Source of the DNA: Bryobacterales bacterium | GTDB lineage: Bacteria > Acidobacteriota > Terriglobia > Bryobacterales > Bryobacteraceae | NCBI GenBank assembly: GCA_003142355.1 | Contig: PLMF01000088.1 | Location: 22,833-45,871 of the forward strand | DNA length: 23,039 nucleotides | Direction of reading: 5' to 3' | Shown: in pieces, positions 1 to 7,329 of the stretch | Position numbering within the stretch: position 1 is the stretch's first letter | Layout of the letters: every line of letters starts with the position of its first letter | The notes under the pieces: generated by a model | The model's input: only the letters and a program-made list of their open reading frames with translations | Database searches by the model: none | Told to the model about the DNA's origin: nothing | Position numbers and translations under genes: made by a program

Positions 1-279
1 GGCGTCGAAGTGCGGGTGACGGGCTTCGACAACACGCGCACGGCCGGCCCGCTCACCTTCACCTTCTTCGACGCCGCCGGCAATGCCGTGGCGCCGGGGG
101 CGATTCACGCCGACGCCACGCCGGGCTTCGCGAGCTATTTTCAGAATTCAGGTTTGGGCGGAGCCTTTCTGCTGACGGCCGCCTTTCCCGTGACGGGAGA
201 CCCGTCGCAGGTCGGCGCCTTCCAAGTCCAGATCGCCAATTCCGCGGGGACCGCGCCAGCGGCGCGGACCACATTCTGA
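1..279 (+). CDS. C-terminal fragment of a secreted/surface beta-sandwich protein (5' end outside window)
   Basis: The reading frame is open from base 1 and ends at TGA 277-279, so this is the 3' end of a longer gene and the GTG at 10 need not be a start. The 92 visible residues alternate small, Thr/Val/Phe and Gly/Asn residues, as in extracellular beta-sandwich modules, with no Cys or charged catalytic motif. The pattern (V-T-G-F-x-N-T-R near the start, F-P-V-T-G-D-P in the middle, I-A-N-S-A-G-T near the end) resembles the terminal module I recall from large secreted Acidobacteriota proteins. The specific function is unknown. The frame is convincing because codon use is strongly GC3-biased and ends just before a repeat. 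Confidence 0.6.
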   Translation, partial: GVEVRVTGFDNTRTAGPLTFTFFDAAGNAVAPGAIHADATPGFASYFQNSGLGGAFLLTAAFPVTGDPSQVGAFQVQIANSAGTAPAARTTF

Positions 280-281
280 TT

Positions 282-457
282 GCGCCTGGCTAAGTACGTG
301 ATTGCGTATCCTGTGGTGGGGCAAGCCTGCCCGCGGCCGAGCGAAGCTCGCCGCGTCCCGCTGCGCGGGACGCCGGCGAGGGCAGGCGGCACCGCCTGCC
401 CCACCAAGCCTTCGGAATGCGTCACCGCAATTCCGAGTCAAAGTACTTAGCCGGCGC
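282..457. repeat. MITE-like/REP-like nested palindrome element
   Basis: An imperfect terminal inverted repeat, 282-297 against 443-457 (one base inserted in the left arm), encloses further inverted repeats: GGTGGGGCA at 315-323 with TGCCCCACC at 397-405, a GAGC/GCTC hairpin at 339-349, GTCCCGC/GCGGGAC at 355-371, and GGCAGGCGG/CCGCCTGCC at 381-400. The right arm contains the TAA stop of the GH109-like gene (447-449). The GGGGCAGGC core recurs near the right edge of the window. It could be a dispersed repeat, a bidirectional terminator between convergent genes, or both; there is no U-tract. Confidence 0.55.
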
Positions 458-1754
458 GCTGCCAGCGCCCGCGGGTGAAATCCGGAAACGACATGGGCGC
501 GCTGCCCTGGGCCACGGATGCCTCGCTCAGCGGGCCAGGGGCGCTCCACGCCGCGGCGTCGTAGACGTCGATGTCCGGTGCGGCGCCTTCCCGGATCGAC
601 TGGATCAGACGGTACGCCATCACGAAATCCATGCCGCCGTGGCCGCCCAACTCCCGCGCCAGCTCGCCGACCTGCTTCCAGTACGGATGCTCGAAGCGCG
701 CTTTGTAGGGGTCGATCGGTCCAAATTCTTCCTTGGCGGAACCGTCCAGGAAGATGCGCGGCGGATAGTCGCGGAAGATGCCCTTGGTTCCGGCGATCAG
801 GTTGATGCGGTCGTAAGGCTGGGGAGATGCGACGTTGTGCTCGAGAGTGATCACCCGGCCCTTGGCCGTGTGGATGAGGCTCACGTTGAGATCGCCGCAG
901 CGATACACCTCTTTCTGGCGCGGATCGTCGGGCCGAAGCTGCTGCTTCCGATACGCCGAAAGCGATAAAGCGGGCGAACTCATCGATACCAAGTACTCAA
1001 AGCGGTCGCCGCGGTTGATGTCCATGTAGTGCGCCACCGGACCCAGCCCGTGGGTGGGATAAAGGTTGCCGTTGCGGCTGACGTTTTCGAAACGCCGCCA
1101 CAGGCCCTCGCCTTCGCTCGAAAACAGGACGCCGCGCAGGTCGTGGTTGTAGGCGGCGCCGCCGTGCGTGATATCGCCGAACAGGCCGGCCCGCACCATG
1201 TTCAGCACCAGCAGCTCGTTGTACCCGTAACAGCAATTCTCGAGTTGGATGCAGTGGCGGCGCGTGCTTTCGGATGTGTTCACCAGGTCCCAACATTCCG
1301 CTATCGTCCGGGCGGCCGGCACTTCCACGGCCACGTGCTTGCCCTGCTTCATGGCAGCGAGGGCCATGGGCGCGTGCCAGATCCAGGGAGTCGAAATCAC
1401 CACCAGGTCGATATCGTCCCGCTTGACGAGCTCTTCGAAGGCATGGTCGCTCGAGTGATACAGCGCCGGCGGCTGCTTTCCGGCGCGCTCCAGCTTGGTC
1501 TTCTGCTTGTCCACCTTGTCCTTCACCGTGTCGCAGATGGCCGTGACGCGCACCTGCGGAATGGCCGAGAAGTTTTCGATCAGGGAGTTGCCCCGGCCGC
1601 CGATTCCGATGACGCCGAGCCGCACGGTGTCTCTGGCTTCGAACTTCATGCCGGTAACGCTGGGATTTTGGGCCGCGGAAAGGCCGACACCCAAAGCGCC
1701 CGCCGAGGCGAGCCGCAGCAGGTCGCGGCGCGAAGAAACTTTCGGGTCGTTCAT
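447..1754 (-). CDS. Tat-exported Gfo/Idh/MocA protein, GH109-like (probable alpha-N-acetylgalactosaminidase)
   Basis: The 435-residue protein starts at ATG 1754, with AGGA about 8 nt upstream; an upstream in-frame ATG at 1793 lies inside the preceding gene. It opens with a twin-arginine signal (S-R-R-D-L-L-R, residues 8-14, then a hydrophobic stretch to about 28), so it should be exported folded with its NAD cofactor. The Rossmann motif GVIGIGGRG is at 47-55. The catalytic half closely follows GH109 enzymes as I recall them from Elizabethkingia NagA: STPWxWH 121-127, LEN 171-173, LNMVRAGLFG 184-193, YNHDLR 202-207, YPTHG 232-236, DINRG 245-249, GHGGMD 371-376 and the ending FPDFTRGRW. GH109 enzymes remove terminal alpha-GalNAc by an NAD-dependent redox mechanism. 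It is the last gene of the operon, 10 bp after the symporter. An ordinary sugar oxidoreductase remains possible, since GH109 has many uncharacterised relatives. Confidence 0.8.
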   Translation of the reverse strand: MNDPKVSSRRDLLRLASAGALGVGLSAAQNPSVTGMKFEARDTVRLGVIGIGGRGNSLIENFSAIPQVRVTAICDTVKDKVDKQKTKLERAGKQPPALYHSSDHAFEELVKRDDIDLVVISTPWIWHAPMALAAMKQGKHVAVEVPAARTIAECWDLVNTSESTRRHCIQLENCCYGYNELLVLNMVRAGLFGDITHGGAAYNHDLRGVLFSSEGEGLWRRFENVSRNGNLYPTHGLGPVAHYMDINRGDRFEYLVSMSSPALSLSAYRKQQLRPDDPRQKEVYRCGDLNVSLIHTAKGRVITLEHNVASPQPYDRINLIAGTKGIFRDYPPRIFLDGSAKEEFGPIDPYKARFEHPYWKQVGELARELGGHGGMDFVMAYRLIQSIREGAAPDIDVYDAAAWSAPGPLSEASVAQGSAPMSFPDFTRGRWQRAG

Positions 1755-1764
1755 AGCGATATCC

Positions 1765-3567
1765 TCATTTCCAAAGACGACGCACCACTTCAATGACGAT
1801 CATAGCGCTCACCATGAAAACCGCCAGCAGCGCCAGCGCGTAATTGGTCCGGCCGTACAGAAAGTTGCCGACGGTGAAGAGCGCCGACCAGATCATGGTG
1901 CAGCCCGCGAACCAGCCTGCGAGCGCCATCGGAAAGTTGTCGCTCCGGGCATACATTGCCGCCTCGGCCTCGGAAACACCGGCCTGGACGCGCACCTTGC
2001 GCCAACCGGGGCCAAACGGGTGAATCTTCCGGTAGAACTCCGCCAGAACCAGCGGATCGGTCCGCGGCCCCAGGTACGCCGTAGCCAGCCAGCAGACCGT
2101 GGTGCAGACGACGGTGATCAGCAGTTGGTATTGCGTGCCCGGCGCGGCGCCATTCTTGGCCAGAATCAGAAACAGCATGGAGATGGCGAATGAGCTGGCC
2201 ATGGCCACGATCTCGCACCATGCCGTCACACGCCACCAGAACCAGCGCACCAGGTACAACAGGCCGGTGCCCGCGCCGATCTGAAGAATCACGTTGAAGG
2301 TGTCTTTGGCGGTATCGAGCGCGAAGACCAGGGCGGAGGAGGCCACGAACAGCCCGACCGTGGCTATACGCCCCGCCAGCACATAGTGCTTTTCGCTGGC
2401 TTGCGGCTTGACGAAGCGGCGGTAGAAGTCGTGCACCAGGTAAGATGCGCCCCAGTTGAGATGCGTCAGGATGGTGGACGAATTGGCAGCGACCAGGCCG
2501 CCCAGCATCAGGCCCATCCAGCCCACGGGGAGAAATCGCAGCATGGCGGGGAAGGCGATATCGTGGCCAATGAGAGTGGGGTCGAGGTGCGGGAATGCCT
2601 TGCGGATGTCCGACAGCTCGGGGTAGACGACGAGCGATGCCAGCCCGACCAGAATCCACGGCCACGGCCGCAGCACGTAGTGGGCGACGTTGAAGAACAG
2701 GGTGGAGCCGAGCGCGTCCTTCTCCGATTTGGACGCCAGCATACGCTGGGCGATGTAGCTGCCGCCTCCGGGTTCCGCGCCGGGGTACCACACGGCCCAC
2801 CATTGTACGGCCAGGGGCATGATGAACACGGCCAGCAGCAGATCCCAATTATTGGTGAAATCGGGGAGCATGCTGAGGTAATTCAAGCCGCCCGGGCCTT
2901 TCACGTGGGAGAGTTTTTCCACCAGCCCGCTCATCCCACCGACCTGCGGCAGCCGCACCGCGAAGTACGCCGCCGCGATGACCGCCGTCATCTTGATGAA
3001 GAACTGAAACATGTCGATGACCAGCACGCCCCAGAGGCCGGAGAAAGTGGCGAAGACCACGTTCAACAGTCCCACCGCCGCGAGCGTCTGCCAGCGGCTG
3101 AATCCGAACAGTACGGCGGCGATCTTGCAGGCCGCCAGGTTCACGCTGGCCATGATCATGCAATTGAAAAGCAGGCCCAGGTAGACCGCACGAAAGCCGC
3201 GCACCGCGCCGGCCGCCCGGCCGGAGTAGCGCAGCTCGTAGAATTCCAGGTCGGTGAGCACGCCGGAACGCCGCCACATGCGCGCGTAAAAGAACACGGT
3301 GGCGACACCAGTGAGCGTGAAGGCCCACCACTGCCAGTTGCCCGCCACCCCTTGCGTGCGCACGAAGTTGGCCACCAGGTTGGGCGTGTCGCTCGAAAAC
3401 GTGGTGGCCACCATCGAAATTCCGGCGAGCCACCAGGGCACCGAGCGCCCGGAAGCGAAGAACTCGGCCGTGCTCTTGCCGGAGCGCCTGCCAAAGAACA
3501 GCGCGGGCACGAAGCAGATGGCCACCGAGACGAAAGCGATGATCCAGTCGAGGGTGTGGAGTTGCAT
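1765..3567 (-). CDS. SSS-family sodium:solute symporter (probable sugar/amino-sugar importer)
   Basis: The 600-residue protein has about 13-15 hydrophobic segments spread along its length, consistent with the solute:sodium symporter family, which uses the Na+ gradient to take up sugars, amino acids or vitamins. Family hallmarks are the N-terminal periplasm-facing helix, FFASGRSVPWWLAG (residues 36-49), a Ser/Thr-rich start to the next helix (ATTFSSDTPN), and GGGSYIAQRML in the middle (about 268-278), typical of large SSS carriers. It starts at ATG 3567, 7 bp after the kinase stop, and ends 10 bp before the GH109-like gene, so the three are almost certainly cotranscribed. The substrate is inferred from neighbours as N-acetylgalactosamine or galactose and cannot be read from the sequence. 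Confidence 0.88.
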   Translation of the reverse strand: MQLHTLDWIIAFVSVAICFVPALFFGRRSGKSTAEFFASGRSVPWWLAGISMVATTFSSDTPNLVANFVRTQGVAGNWQWWAFTLTGVATVFFYARMWRRSGVLTDLEFYELRYSGRAAGAVRGFRAVYLGLLFNCMIMASVNLAACKIAAVLFGFSRWQTLAAVGLLNVVFATFSGLWGVLVIDMFQFFIKMTAVIAAAYFAVRLPQVGGMSGLVEKLSHVKGPGGLNYLSMLPDFTNNWDLLLAVFIMPLAVQWWAVWYPGAEPGGGSYIAQRMLASKSEKDALGSTLFFNVAHYVLRPWPWILVGLASLVVYPELSDIRKAFPHLDPTLIGHDIAFPAMLRFLPVGWMGLMLGGLVAANSSTILTHLNWGASYLVHDFYRRFVKPQASEKHYVLAGRIATVGLFVASSALVFALDTAKDTFNVILQIGAGTGLLYLVRWFWWRVTAWCEIVAMASSFAISMLFLILAKNGAAPGTQYQLLITVVCTTVCWLATAYLGPRTDPLVLAEFYRKIHPFGPGWRKVRVQAGVSEAEAAMYARSDNFPMALAGWFAGCTMIWSALFTVGNFLYGRTNYALALLAVFMVSAMIVIEVVRRLWK

Positions 3568-3574
3568 AACGAAC

Positions 3575-4738
3575 CTACGAGTTTACTTCCTCGCGGTGGA
3601 GCGCGCCGGGCCCGGGTTGGGCGTCGATGAGGTGCCGGTCCGGATCGAAATCCGGGCGCCCCGAGTAGTACCGGCCGATCAATCCGCTACGCACGGCCGC
3701 GAGGTCCGGTTGCTTACAGAAGACCACCGCGCAGCCGCCCAGCCCGGCGCCGGTGAGCCGGGCGCCCAGCGCGCCGGATTCGACGGCCGTCTCCACCAGA
3801 TGGTCGAGCGCGGGGCAACTCACCTTGAGGCGGTCCCGCAGGCTGGCGTGAGATTCCACGAGCAGCCGCCCGAAGCTGGCGGCGTCGTCCTGTTCCATGG
3901 CCTCGACCGCGGCCCGAACGCGCCACGCCTCGCTGGTCACGTGCAGGAAGCTGTCGCGCTCCGGGCCGGGCGGAAGCTTCTCCGCGGATGCCGGCTCCGC
4001 GAGCGCCGTCCGATACGAAACGAACCCAAGACGCTTCAGCGCGGCTGTTCCCGCCGCGCGGCGGGCGTTGTATTCTTCGCGCGCGGCGCCGGACTTCTCC
4101 GCCGTCTGGAGACTGTGGGCCACCAGGAAGCGCCAGTCCCGCGGCACGGGAATCGGGCGCACCGCCAGCGGCTCGAATTCGATGAGCGAGGCACAGCCTT
4201 CTCTGGAGGCGAGCGAGGCGGCATGATCCATACCGCCGCCGCGCGTTCCCACGAAGTGCTCGCCTTCCGGCAGGATCTCCATCAACTCCTCAAAGCTCGC
4301 GTGCCGCTGGTTGGCGTGGAGCAGGCCGAGGGTGAACGCCACAATCAGGGCCGAAGACGACGACAGACCCGCCGCCGGAGGAAGGTCCGACACCACGGCA
4401 GCGTCCACTCCGGCGCCGGCGCCCCATTTACGGCCCACCGCCTCGGCCGCCGCCCGCAAGTAGTTCTCCCAATCGCCCGCCGCCGAGGGAGCGAGCCGCG
4501 GCGTCCACTCGAACTCCCGGAGACCATACTCCGCTGTGCTGACGGCGCGGATGCGGTGATCGGTTCGCGCCCGGAACGCCACGCGAATGCGCCTGCGAAT
4601 GGCGATCGGCAACACGGGCAGGCCGTGATAATCGATGTGCTCGCCGATCAGGTTGACCCGGCCCGGCGCGGAGACCACCCAGGTTTCGGCGGCCCCGGAT
4701 CCGAAGGCTTGAACAAGTTGTCGTCGTGGGTCTATCAC
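3575..4738 (-). CDS. galK: GHMP sugar kinase, galactokinase family, GALK2 (GalNAc-kinase)-like
   Basis: The 387-residue protein carries all three GHMP motifs: GRVNLIGEHIDYHG (26-39), the ATP loop PPAAGLSSSSA (120-130) and LTGAGLGG (328-335). The substrate-site segment reads GTRGGGMD (164-171), and the end reads QPGPGAL (374-380). These variants (GEHIDYxGxxVLP, GTxGGGMD, LIEFxPL, PGxGAL) resemble eukaryotic GALK2, which phosphorylates GalNAc at C1, more than classical bacterial GalK (GEHTDYN, GxxCGxMDQ). The residue after the catalytic Asp171 is His instead of the usual Gln. The start is GTG at 4738 with GGAG very close upstream; no better in-frame start precedes the GRVN motif. It is the first gene of the operon and is transcribed divergently from the gene at 4806. 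Kinase family membership is firm; GalNAc versus galactose specificity is inference. Confidence 0.87.
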   Translation of the reverse strand: MIDPRRQLVQAFGSGAAETWVVSAPGRVNLIGEHIDYHGLPVLPIAIRRRIRVAFRARTDHRIRAVSTAEYGLREFEWTPRLAPSAAGDWENYLRAAAEAVGRKWGAGAGVDAAVVSDLPPAAGLSSSSALIVAFTLGLLHANQRHASFEELMEILPEGEHFVGTRGGGMDHAASLASREGCASLIEFEPLAVRPIPVPRDWRFLVAHSLQTAEKSGAAREEYNARRAAGTAALKRLGFVSYRTALAEPASAEKLPPGPERDSFLHVTSEAWRVRAAVEAMEQDDAASFGRLLVESHASLRDRLKVSCPALDHLVETAVESGALGARLTGAGLGGCAVVFCKQPDLAAVRSGLIGRYYSGRPDFDPDRHLIDAQPGPGALHREEVNS

Positions 4739-4805
4739 TCCCGATTACGATAGCGATTCGAGGGCTGCCGTGTCCAGGGGCGGCGCGCTATCATGAGCTT
4801 GGGAC

Positions 4806-5759
4806 ATGGCGCTGATCGCGGTTTCGGGGCATCCGGGGTGTCGTTTTGAAGAGTTGGCGCGCATCAGCGCGCAGCGGCTCGGGTTCGAGCTGCTGACCCA
4901 ATCCCGCATCCGCACGCTCACCGACGAGGAATTCGGCGCGGGCGCGCGCATCCCGGACAAGGCTTATCCCAGCCTGGCCACCTCGATTCTGGCGCGGCTC
5001 GCGACCGAGCACCACCTGGTCTACTGCGCCGTCGGCGGCGAGGTGCAGGCGCGCCACTTTCCGGGCATGTTGCGAGTCCACGTGGTGGCCCCGGAAAACA
5101 TCCGCATCGGCAATCTCATGTTCGATAACCGCCTAGAGCGCGCCGCCGCCCGCCAGTTGCTGTTGGAACTGGAGGCGGCCGACCGCGCCGACCGCAAAGC
5201 CAAGTTCGGAAAGACCAAAGCCACCGCCGATCTGTTCGACCTGGTGCTCAATGCCGAATCGCTCACCAGCGAGCAGATGGCCGAGCTGATCGAGACCGCC
5301 GTGGTTTCGGGCGGGCTCGAGGAGCGCGGCCTTCTTTCGGCCGAGGCGGCGGCCCAGCTTCAGTTTCAGATGCGTCTCAAGCTGGCGCGCTACGGCATCG
5401 TTCCCACGGGCAGCATTACGCTGCGCAAGAAGATGTTCGCGCATCAGAGCGAGGAGATATTCGCCAACCTCCTGGATTTCTACCGCATCCCCTGGGAGTA
5501 CGAGCCGCGCAGTTTTCCCATCCAGTGGGACCGGGACGGGAGTGTTCTGGAATCGTTCACCCCCGATTTTTACCTGCCGGAATTCGATCTTTACGTGGAG
5601 CTGACCACCATGAAGCAGTCGCATGTAACCAAGAAGAACCGCAAGGTGCGGCTCCTGCGAGAACTGTACCCGCACTTCAATGTCCAGATCTTCTACCAAA
5701 AAGACTTTGAAAATCTGATCTTCAAGTACGGCTTAGCCGAACGGCAGGTGCAGGTATGA
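4806..5759 (+). CDS. Cytidylate-kinase-like domain fused to PD-(D/E)XK-like domain
   Basis: The 317-residue protein has two parts. Residues 1-170 follow the cytidylate-kinase-2 (PF13189-type) layout: an N-terminal strand and loop, CAVGGEVQARHFPG (74-87), VHVVAPENIRI (91-101), an Arg-rich lid region (about 109-136) and DLVLNAESLT (145-154). The nucleotide loop, normally SRQxGSGGRE, reads SGHPGCRFEE (7-16) and has lost its Gly-rich/basic pattern, so phosphoryl transfer is doubtful. Residues 205-315 look like a restriction-endonuclease-fold domain: SEE 215-217, TPDFYLPEF (252-260) with Asp254, then ELTT (265-268), where the usual E-x-K is E-L-T, then QIFYQKD. The stop overlaps the hpt start by 4 nt (ATGA), implying coupled translation and a linked role, perhaps nucleotide sensing or salvage. 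ATG 4806 has only a weak GGGA upstream. The activity of neither domain is proven. Confidence 0.75.
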   Translation: MALIAVSGHPGCRFEELARISAQRLGFELLTQSRIRTLTDEEFGAGARIPDKAYPSLATSILARLATEHHLVYCAVGGEVQARHFPGMLRVHVVAPENIRIGNLMFDNRLERAAARQLLLELEAADRADRKAKFGKTKATADLFDLVLNAESLTSEQMAELIETAVVSGGLEERGLLSAEAAAQLQFQMRLKLARYGIVPTGSITLRKKMFAHQSEEIFANLLDFYRIPWEYEPRSFPIQWDRDGSVLESFTPDFYLPEFDLYVELTTMKQSHVTKKNRKVRLLRELYPHFNVQIFYQKDFENLIFKYGLAERQVQV

Positions 5760-6304
5760 GCACAGCCTTGCTCCCCGGATTAGAACGGATTCTCTTTACC
5801 GAGGAGCAAATCGACCAGCGCATTCGTGAAGTGGGCGCTGAAATCTCCCGCCACTACCAGGGAAAGACAGTGAAGCTCGTGGGCGTGCTGAAGGGATCCG
5901 TGTTTTTCCTGACGGCCCTGGCGCGTCACATCGAAGTTCCGGTGAAGATCGATTTTCTGGGCATCTCCAGTTTTTCCAACAAGAACGGCGCGCCCGGCGT
6001 GGTGCGCATCGCCAAGGACCTGGACGACAGCATCGAGGGGGAAGACGTGCTGCTGGTGGAGGACATTGTCGATACCGGCTTCACCCTGCGCTACCTGCTG
6101 CAAACGCTGGCCGGCCGCGCGCCCAACTCGCTGGCGGTGTGCACGTTCCTGGACCGCAACTCGCGCCGCATCGTGCAGGTGCCGGTGGACTACCACTGCT
6201 TTGAGATCCCCGACCGCTTCGTGGTGGGATTCGGACTGGATTACAACCAGCTCTACCGCAACCTGAGTTACGTGGCCGTCATGAAACCGGAGAAGAGCGC
6301 GTAG
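5756..6304 (+). CDS. hpt: Hypoxanthine phosphoribosyltransferase
   Basis: The 182-residue cytosolic enzyme transfers phosphoribose from PRPP to hypoxanthine (and usually guanine), giving IMP/GMP in purine salvage. The PRPP-binding signature VLLVEDIVDTGFT is at 98-110, with the acidic pair Glu102-Asp103. The pyrophosphate loop LKGSVFF is at 45-51, and the purine-pocket strand ends in IPDRFVVGFGLDY (151-163), with the aromatic and Asp residues expected for 6-oxopurines. Length is normal for bacterial Hpt. ATG 5756 overlaps the stop of the upstream fusion gene (ATGA). About 110 bp separate it from the next gene. Confidence 0.96.
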   Translation: MSTALLPGLERILFTEEQIDQRIREVGAEISRHYQGKTVKLVGVLKGSVFFLTALARHIEVPVKIDFLGISSFSNKNGAPGVVRIAKDLDDSIEGEDVLLVEDIVDTGFTLRYLLQTLAGRAPNSLAVCTFLDRNSRRIVQVPVDYHCFEIPDRFVVGFGLDYNQLYRNLSYVAVMKPEKSA

Positions 6305-6418
6305 GGCGCAGGCGTCGCGAGACAAGTCCGGACGGCGTTGTTCATCCCGGTCGAGGTGGGCTGAGGACAGAAGGCCGTCCTTTTAGCCATTGCCTGTGGC
6401 AAACTGAGATTGGTGGGC

Positions 6419-6772
6419 ATGTCGAAAACCCAGATCGAGACCTTCAAACCGCCTTCCGCGGACGACCCGGTGTTAGGCGAGGTTGTCCGGCGGCTGTCCG
6501 AGGTCTATCACCCTGTCCGGATCTACCTGTTCGGTTCGGCGGCACGGGGGGATGCTGGCCCAGACAGCGATTATGACCTGATGGTCATTCTCCCCGATGA
6601 AGCCCCACAGCATCTCCGGCGGGGGAATGCTGCATACCGAGCGCTTCGTGGAACCGGGGTGGCCGCGGATGTGCAGGTTTGGCCGCAGGGCGATTTCAAT
6701 AGGCAGTTGCACCTGAAGGCATCATTTCCATCCACCATCGTTCGGGAAGGGAAACTGCTGTATGGAGCCTGA
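6419..6772 (+). CDS. MNT-type nucleotidyltransferase (MntA/antitoxin-like)
   Basis: The 117-residue minimal nucleotidyltransferase carries the pol-beta-superfamily motif GS-x10-D-x-D: FGSAARGD (38-45), then DSDYDLMV (49-56), with a possible third carboxylate in AADVQVW (Asp84). Proteins of this size are usually encoded beside a HEPN protein; in studied MntA-HepT pairs the transferase AMPylates and silences the HEPN RNase. Here the next gene begins inside this one (ATG 6762, 11 bp overlap), as in such pairs, but it is broken. ATG 6419 is preferred; in-frame TTG 6410 and GTG 6413 would add two or three residues, and a GAG-containing stretch sits about 10 nt upstream of the ATG. Catalytic residues look intact, so it may still be active. 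Confidence 0.85.
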   Translation: MSKTQIETFKPPSADDPVLGEVVRRLSEVYHPVRIYLFGSAARGDAGPDSDYDLMVILPDEAPQHLRRGNAAYRALRGTGVAADVQVWPQGDFNRQLHLKASFPSTIVREGKLLYGA

Positions 6773-7120
6773 CCCGATCCTTGTCTCAAACACCAGGGAA
6801 TGGCTTTTGCGGCTCTGTTTCACTGCCAGCAAGTAGTCGAAAAGGCGATGAAGGCTCTCCTTACGTGGCACGACTCGGCTTTTCGGAAGACCCACAATCT
6901 GGAGGAGTTGGGCGAGTTGTGCACACAGGTAGATGGCACGCTCGCCGCAGCGGTGGAAGACGTCACGCCTTTGACGGAGTATGCCGCGAGGTTCCGATAT
7001 CCTGGCGCGCCCTGGGAGCCAACGTTGCTGGAAGCGCAGGAGTCTATCGAGCTTGCGCGGACGTTCGTCCGCACCATCCTCAAAAGGTTACCACTTCCCG
7101 TTACAAGCCTCTATGAATGA
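6762..7120 (+). pseudogene. HEPN-domain protein gene, disrupted by internal deletion/frameshift
   Basis: From ATG 6762 the frame gives the start typical of HEPN partners (MEPDPILVSNTREWLLR), then departs and stops at TAG 6834. The rest of the domain continues in another frame from 6800: FHCQQVVEKAMKALLTWHD, FRKTHNLEELG, then LTEYAARFRYPGAPWEP and a C-terminal helix to TGA 7118-7120. Intact relatives, as I recall them, carry about 20-25 residues (the first HEPN helix, DLRAAE-like) between REWL and FHCQQ. Here the two blocks directly abut and even overlap at 6799-6812, so a deletion of non-multiple-of-three length is the simplest explanation. Reinitiation at ATG 6800 could make a 106-residue truncated protein. 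The adjacent intact MNT gene is now probably without a functional partner. Confidence 0.72.
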
Positions 7121-7263
7121 ACAGCCCCGGATTTATGCGTGTTCATCCGTGGCTAAATTGACTTCTTCGTGCTACGCGAACAGGTCCTGCGCGCACGAGG
7201 CGCTCGGCGACGTGGACGCCAGTGTACACTGACTCAGAAACGATTCACGAGAACTTCCGGACA

Positions 7264-7298
7264 TTGTCATTGTCCTTTCTCTTTTTCGGGGCTATAAT
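7264..7298 (+). promoter_or_regulatory. Sigma70-type promoter for the receiver/SH3/VCBS operon
   Basis: A perfect -10 box TATAAT lies at 7293-7298. TTGTCC (7270-7275) is 17 bp upstream as a -35 candidate with 4 of 6 consensus bases; an overlapping TTGTCA (7264-7269) is too far away. The region is AT-rich against a GC-rich background. Transcription would start near 7305, just ahead of an AAGGAG ribosome-binding site at 7316-7321 and ATG 7330. This is the clearest promoter in the window. Confidence 0.7.
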
Positions 7299-7329
7299 TA
7301 AAAAAGGTTAAGAAAGAAGGAGCGCGCAT

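Noticed and set aside
2386..3630. Long plus-strand open frame opposite the symporter gene
   Set aside because: It is rich in His/Gln/Arg/Glu with no hydrophobic core or motif, as expected for the antisense shadow of a GC-rich membrane-protein gene with strong family motifs.
3299..4753. 484-codon plus-strand open frame opposite the symporter start and kinase gene
   Set aside because: It spans the boundary of two well-supported minus-strand genes and has Arg/Ala/Gly-rich composition without motifs; shadow frame.
6330..6384. Possible terminator after hpt: GGACGGC (6330-6336) pairing with GCCGTCC (6374-6380) followed by TTTT
   Set aside because: The 7-bp stem would enclose a 37-nt loop and the T-tract has only four T; too weak to call.
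6781..7116. Plus-strand open frame overlapping the HEPN remnant
   Set aside because: Its translation has no recognisable motif, while the frame from 6800 carries the HEPN blocks; shadow frame.
7121..7263. Sequence between the HEPN remnant and the promoter, including a CGGAT/ATCCG inverted pair
   Set aside because: No open frame with convincing composition, no RNA gene recognised, and the inverted pair is only 5 bp; nothing further supported.
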